Shown: in pieces, positions 5,289-8,385 of the stretch
Layout: every line of letters begins with the position of its first letter
Position numbering within the stretch: the stretch's first letter is position 1
DNA from: Clostridia bacterium
GTDB taxonomy: Bacteria > Bacillota > Clostridia > Christensenellales > UBA1242
Assembly (NCBI GenBank): GCA_016290255.1
Contig: JAEETG010000144.1
Coordinates: 1 to 8,385 of the forward strand
Direction: 5' to 3'
Length of the DNA: 8,385 nt
Program-made: the position numbers and the translations under genes
Notes under the pieces: generated by a model
The model's database searches: none
Told to the model about the DNA's origin: nothing
What the model saw: the letters and a program-made list of their open reading frames with translations, nothing else

Positions 5289-7151
5289 ATGAAACAAAAT
5301 TTAACAAAAAAACAACAAAAAGATTTAGTTAAAAGTGTGTTTGAGGATTTCAAAAGAAGGCAAGAAGAGAAAAAACTTTATGAAAAAAAGTGGCAACAAA
5401 ACATCAATTATTTGATTGGAAATCAAAATTCATACATGAGTTTAGACGGAATTGTTTGTGAAACTCAAAGCAAATTTTTCTGGCAGGAGAACAAGGTTTT
5501 CAATCACATTGCTCCAATCATTGAAACAAGGCTTGCTCGCCTAAGTGAAGTGAAACCAGCAATGATTGTGCTTCCTGCAAGTTCACAAGATGATGACATT
5601 TCAAACGCAAAAGTTTGCAAAGACATTTTGGAGTCTGTTTCTTCAAAAATCAACTTGTCAAAAATTGTTTCTGATGCAACAACATGGAGTGAAGTGTGTG
5701 GAACATCTTTTTATAAAGTTGTGTGGAACAACCAAAAAGGTCAAACAATTGGAATTGGTGATGACGGTGCAAAAATATATGAAGGTGATGTTGATGTTTT
5801 GGTTTGCTCTCCGTTTGAGATATATCCAGACAGCAACTTGTGTTCTTCTTTGGAAGACGCAAAAAGCATAATTCACGCAAAAAGTTATGATGTTGAAACA
5901 ATATTTGATGTTTGGGGAGTGAAAGTTAGGGGCGGAGATGTGGACAGTTATTCTCTTTCACAAAGTGGTGGATTGTTGTCATCGTTTTCAAAGCAAACAA
6001 AACACAATCACGCTTTAGTGCTTGAAAAATATGAAAGACCAAGCAAGCGTTATCCTGATGGAAGGCTTATTATTGTTTGCGAAGATGAACTTTTGTATTA
6101 TGGTAAACTTCCATACAAAAATATGCTTGGTGGCGAAAGAGGATTTCCATTTGTTCGCCAAATATCAATCAAACAGCCAACACAGTTTTGGGGCTTAAGT
6201 GTTGTTGATAGGTTAATTCCAATTCAAAATGCTTACAACATGGTGAAAAACAGAAAACATGAATTCATGAACAGGCTTTCAATGGGTGTTTTAGCTGTTG
6301 AAGATGGCTCTGTTGATGTGGAATCGCTGGAGGAAGATGGCTTGGCTCCTGGAAAAGTTTTGGTTTACCGCCAGGGAAGTAGTGTTCCAAAAGTTTTGTG
6401 TGATGATGCTGTTCCAAGCAGTTTTAATGATGAGGAGAAATCACTTATTGAAGAATTTTCAAATGTTGGTGGAATTTCGGATATTTTTGATTTCAAAAAT
6501 AAATTATCTTTTCAAAATATGAGTGGAACAGCGCTAAACCTTTTGATGGAACAGCAATATTCAAGAATTTCCGCAGTTGGCGAAAACATAAAGTTTGCAG
6601 TGATGCAAATTGCTGAAGAAATCCTAAGGCTATATAAGCAATTTGTTGTTGGAAAAAGAGTTTCAAGAATTGTTTCCAACAATGGAGAAGCAAACTTTTT
6701 CTATTGGGATAAAGGCAGCATCAGTTCTGATGAGGTTGTTTTTGATGTGCAGGCAGAAAACCTAAGGTCACTAAGCCAAAAAAGAAACATTTTGCTTGAA
6801 CTTTTAGACAAAGGGATTTTTAGTGATGAAAGTGGCAGAATTAACGGAGAAATGAAACTAAAACTTTTGGACGCTCTTGGCTTTGGCTTGTGGGAAGATA
6901 GTTTGGATAACAATGCTCTTCAAATTCAAAAAGCAAAAAGAGAAAACATTGAATTGCTTGCAAAAAGCATTTCACCAAAAGTTCTTGAAATTCATGATCA
7001 CAAGCTTCACATAAACGCACACATTGCCTTTATGCTTTCAAAAGATTTTGAAAAAGCTTGCACAGAAAATAATGACTTGGAAAGTTTGATGCTAAATCAC
7101 ATAAAAGAACACCAAAAATATTTAGACAAGATGGCAAACAAAGGAGAATAA
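5289..7151 (+). CDS. Phage portal protein, P22-like
   Basis: The portal forms the dodecameric ring at one capsid vertex through which TerL pumps DNA. I choose the ATG at 5289, giving 620 aa, because GGGAG (5279-5283) is well placed before it; the in-frame ATG at 5259 lacks a site and adds ten basic residues. Length and sequence suit the P22-like portal family. Visible features are an N-terminal charged helix, NHIAPIIETRLARL (residues 72-85), VKPAMIVLPAS (88-98), GTSFYKVVW (138-146), a CSPFEIYPDSN segment, and later helical regions including MEQQYSRISAVGENIKFAVM that would form the stem and wing. I see no frameshift or internal stop. It ends one base before the scaffold ATG. Confidence 0.92.
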   Translation: MKQNLTKKQQKDLVKSVFEDFKRRQEEKKLYEKKWQQNINYLIGNQNSYMSLDGIVCETQSKFFWQENKVFNHIAPIIETRLARLSEVKPAMIVLPASSQDDDISNAKVCKDILESVSSKINLSKIVSDATTWSEVCGTSFYKVVWNNQKGQTIGIGDDGAKIYEGDVDVLVCSPFEIYPDSNLCSSLEDAKSIIHAKSYDVETIFDVWGVKVRGGDVDSYSLSQSGGLLSSFSKQTKHNHALVLEKYERPSKRYPDGRLIIVCEDELLYYGKLPYKNMLGGERGFPFVRQISIKQPTQFWGLSVVDRLIPIQNAYNMVKNRKHEFMNRLSMGVLAVEDGSVDVESLEEDGLAPGKVLVYRQGSSVPKVLCDDAVPSSFNDEEKSLIEEFSNVGGISDIFDFKNKLSFQNMSGTALNLLMEQQYSRISAVGENIKFAVMQIAEEILRLYKQFVVGKRVSRIVSNNGEANFFYWDKGSISSDEVVFDVQAENLRSLSQKRNILLELLDKGIFSDESGRINGEMKLKLLDALGFGLWEDSLDNNALQIQKAKRENIELLAKSISPKVLEIHDHKLHINAHIAFMLSKDFEKACTENNDLESLMLNHIKEHQKYLDKMANKGE

Positions 7152-7152
7152 T

Positions 7153-7758
7153 ATGGAAGAAAACATGAGTGGGGAACAACCAATAAATGAAGAAACAAAA
7201 ATTCAAAACGGCTCCCCAAAATCGAAATTTAACAGCGTTGAAGAACTTGAAAAAGCATATCAAAACTTAGAAAAAGAGTTCACAAAAAAGAGCCAAATGT
7301 TAAGTGCTCTAGAAAAAGAAAAAAATGACGCAAATTCAAGCGAACAACAAAATGGTTTACCTTTTTTTGAACAAAAAACTTGGGCCCAAGATGTGGAAAA
7401 ATTTTTGCAAGAAAACCCAAAGGCAAAACCATATGCAAAAGAAATTTCAATGATGCTGATGGAAGACAAGGACTTGCAATCTGCAAAAAATCCCCTTCTA
7501 TCTGCTTGGCAAAAATGGCTTACAAAAAACTATAAAGACAAAAATGATTATTTAAGTGATGATCAGTTTTTTGATGAACTTTGCCAAAACGAAAAAATAA
7601 AAAACAAAGTCATCACAAATTATCTTAGTGTTCTAAGAAATCGTGATGAAACGCCGCCAATATCATCTTTTGGCTTTTCTGGAATTCAAAGAAACAGCAC
7701 AAAAAATGTCACGCTTGAAGAGGCAAAAGAATTGGCAAAAAAATTATTTAACAAATAG
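7153..7758 (+). CDS. Phage scaffolding protein
   Basis: The 201-aa acidic/lysine-rich, mostly helical protein sits between portal and capsid genes, the standard position for the internal scaffold that guides capsid assembly and then leaves or is degraded. A coiled coil is predicted at about residues 27-60 (FNSVEELEKAYQNLEKEF onward). A middle helical part follows (AQDVEKFLQENPKAKPYAKE, then NPLLSAWQKWL), and a short basic C-terminal helix LEEAKELAKKLFNK is of the kind that contacts the coat protein. The ribosome binding site AAGGAG (7141-7146) lies in the last codons of the portal gene, one base separates stop and start, and translation is probably coupled. No protease signature is visible. 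Confidence 0.85.
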   Translation: MEENMSGEQPINEETKIQNGSPKSKFNSVEELEKAYQNLEKEFTKKSQMLSALEKEKNDANSSEQQNGLPFFEQKTWAQDVEKFLQENPKAKPYAKEISMMLMEDKDLQSAKNPLLSAWQKWLTKNYKDKNDYLSDDQFFDELCQNEKIKNKVITNYLSVLRNRDETPPISSFGFSGIQRNSTKNVTLEEAKELAKKLFNK

Positions 7759-7767
7759 GAGAAAAAT

Positions 7768-8385
7768 ATGGTAACAATGGCAACTGCTCAAAACGCATTA
7801 AAAGATATATATTTAGATGTTGTTGCAGAGCAATTAAACACAAAAACAAATGTTTTATTCAATCAGTTTAAGCAAACAAACCAAGATATTTTTGGCCGTG
7901 AAGTTCAAAGGCTTGTTCCATATGGAATTAATGGTGGAATCGCAGCAGGCGATGAGGGTGGAGTTTTGCCATCAAGTGAACAAAACTCATATCTAAATTT
8001 CACAACAACACTCAAAAACTTATATGGAACAATTGAAATTTCCGACAAAGCAATCAAAGCATCAAATGATGATGCTGGGGCGTTTGTGAACCTTTTGTCT
8101 GCTGAGATGGAAGGGCTTTTAAATTCTTCAAAGTTTAACCTTGGAAGAATGATGTATGGAGACGGAACAGGTGCATTAACTTCTGTTGTGTCTGCGGTTA
8201 AATCAACTGGTGTGATAACTGTTCAAAGCACTCAAAACCTAATTGAAGGTTTGGTTGTTGATTTCTATAATGGTGCAACTCTTGTGATGGGTGGAGCAAG
8301 AATCAACTCTGTTGATAGAACAAACAAAACAATCACAACAGATCAAACTCTCACAACTGCATTTGTAAACAATGCAAGTAATTAC
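7768..8385 (+). CDS. Phage major capsid protein, HK97 fold (C-terminus beyond window)
   Basis: The 206 visible codons run to the window edge without a stop. The start follows AGGAG (7757-7761), which overlaps the scaffold stop codon. Motifs match a widespread Bacillota phage coat family: NALKDIYLDVVAEQLN (residues 9-24), REVQRLVPYGINGG (44-57), LKNLYGTIEISDKAI (82-96), a DAGAFVNLLSAEMEGL helix (102-117) and RMMYGDGTG (127-135). The N-terminus starts straight into the coat family sequence, with no long cleavable delta domain, which fits a separate scaffold and the absence of a protease gene. Confidence 0.92.
   Translation, partial: MVTMATAQNALKDIYLDVVAEQLNTKTNVLFNQFKQTNQDIFGREVQRLVPYGINGGIAAGDEGGVLPSSEQNSYLNFTTTLKNLYGTIEISDKAIKASNDDAGAFVNLLSAEMEGLLNSSKFNLGRMMYGDGTGALTSVVSAVKSTGVITVQSTQNLIEGLVVDFYNGATLVMGGARINSVDRTNKTITTDQTLTTAFVNNASNY

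Larger units (their letters stand above)
3479..8385 (+). mobile_element. Phage-derived head and DNA-packaging module (extends beyond window)
   Basis: Five consecutive plus-strand genes encode large terminase, a TerS-like protein, portal, scaffold and major capsid protein, with most gaps under ten bases. The gene order is P22-like, with no separate prohead protease before the capsid. Base composition looks like that of the neighbouring folD. The left boundary is not marked by an integrase, tRNA or obvious attachment repeat. Whether this is an intact prophage, a remnant or a domesticated particle cannot be decided from this window. Confidence 0.85.

Noticed and set aside
4946..5353. Minus-strand frames of 113-135 codons over the TerS-like gene and gap
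   Set aside because: They are phenylalanine-rich translations of A-rich plus-strand coding DNA, with no ribosome binding site and no recognisable domain.
1..8385. CRISPR array or insertion sequence
   Set aside because: No regularly spaced repeats of CRISPR type, no transposase motifs and no terminal inverted repeats were seen.

Overview
The window is A+T-rich bacterial DNA with strong AGGAG-type ribosome binding sites and TTGACA/TATAAT-type promoters. This suggests a low-GC member of the Bacillota, probably an uncultured Clostridia-like lineage; that placement is inference. The window joins a chromosomal-looking left part to a tailed-phage head and packaging module on the right.

Left part (1-1800, minus strand): folD, encoding the bifunctional methylene-THF dehydrogenase/cyclohydrolase, is followed 20 bases downstream by a secreted protein with beta-propeller-like repeats that runs off the window edge. 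The predicted folD promoter sits so close to the ATG that the transcript would be leaderless.

Control region (1801-2118): this 318-base gap is dense in signals. It holds the folD promoter on the minus strand, a TGACA/TGTCA inverted repeat, a palindrome GAACATATGTTC identical to the core of the Gram-positive SOS (LexA/DinR) box with two further half-sites, a 10-bp-period AT repeat, a plus-strand promoter, and a GC-rich hairpin in the leader of the next gene.

Middle (2119-3478): a 165-aa protein with a sigma-70 region-4-like helix-turn-helix is read on the plus strand. It is convergent, with overlapping stop codons, with a membrane-anchored SH3-like protein on the minus strand. A short intergenic region with palindromes then separates the SH3 gene from the divergent phage genes.

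Phage module (3479-8385, plus strand, tightly packed): large terminase (terL), a small protein resembling the C-terminal part of a small terminase without its DNA-binding domain, a P22-like portal, a scaffolding protein and an HK97-fold major capsid protein cut by the window edge. No head protease gene lies between portal and capsid, so the order resembles P22.

Working model (inference): the sigma-like protein is a late-gene activator, like Xpf of the defective B. subtilis phage PBSX, and may be linked to DNA damage by the SOS-like box. No integrase, repressor, replication gene or att site lies between folD and terL, and the small terminase appears to lack its DNA-recognition domain. The cluster could therefore be a domesticated prophage or a gene-transfer-agent-like system. 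An ordinary prophage whose early genes lie to the right of the window is not excluded.
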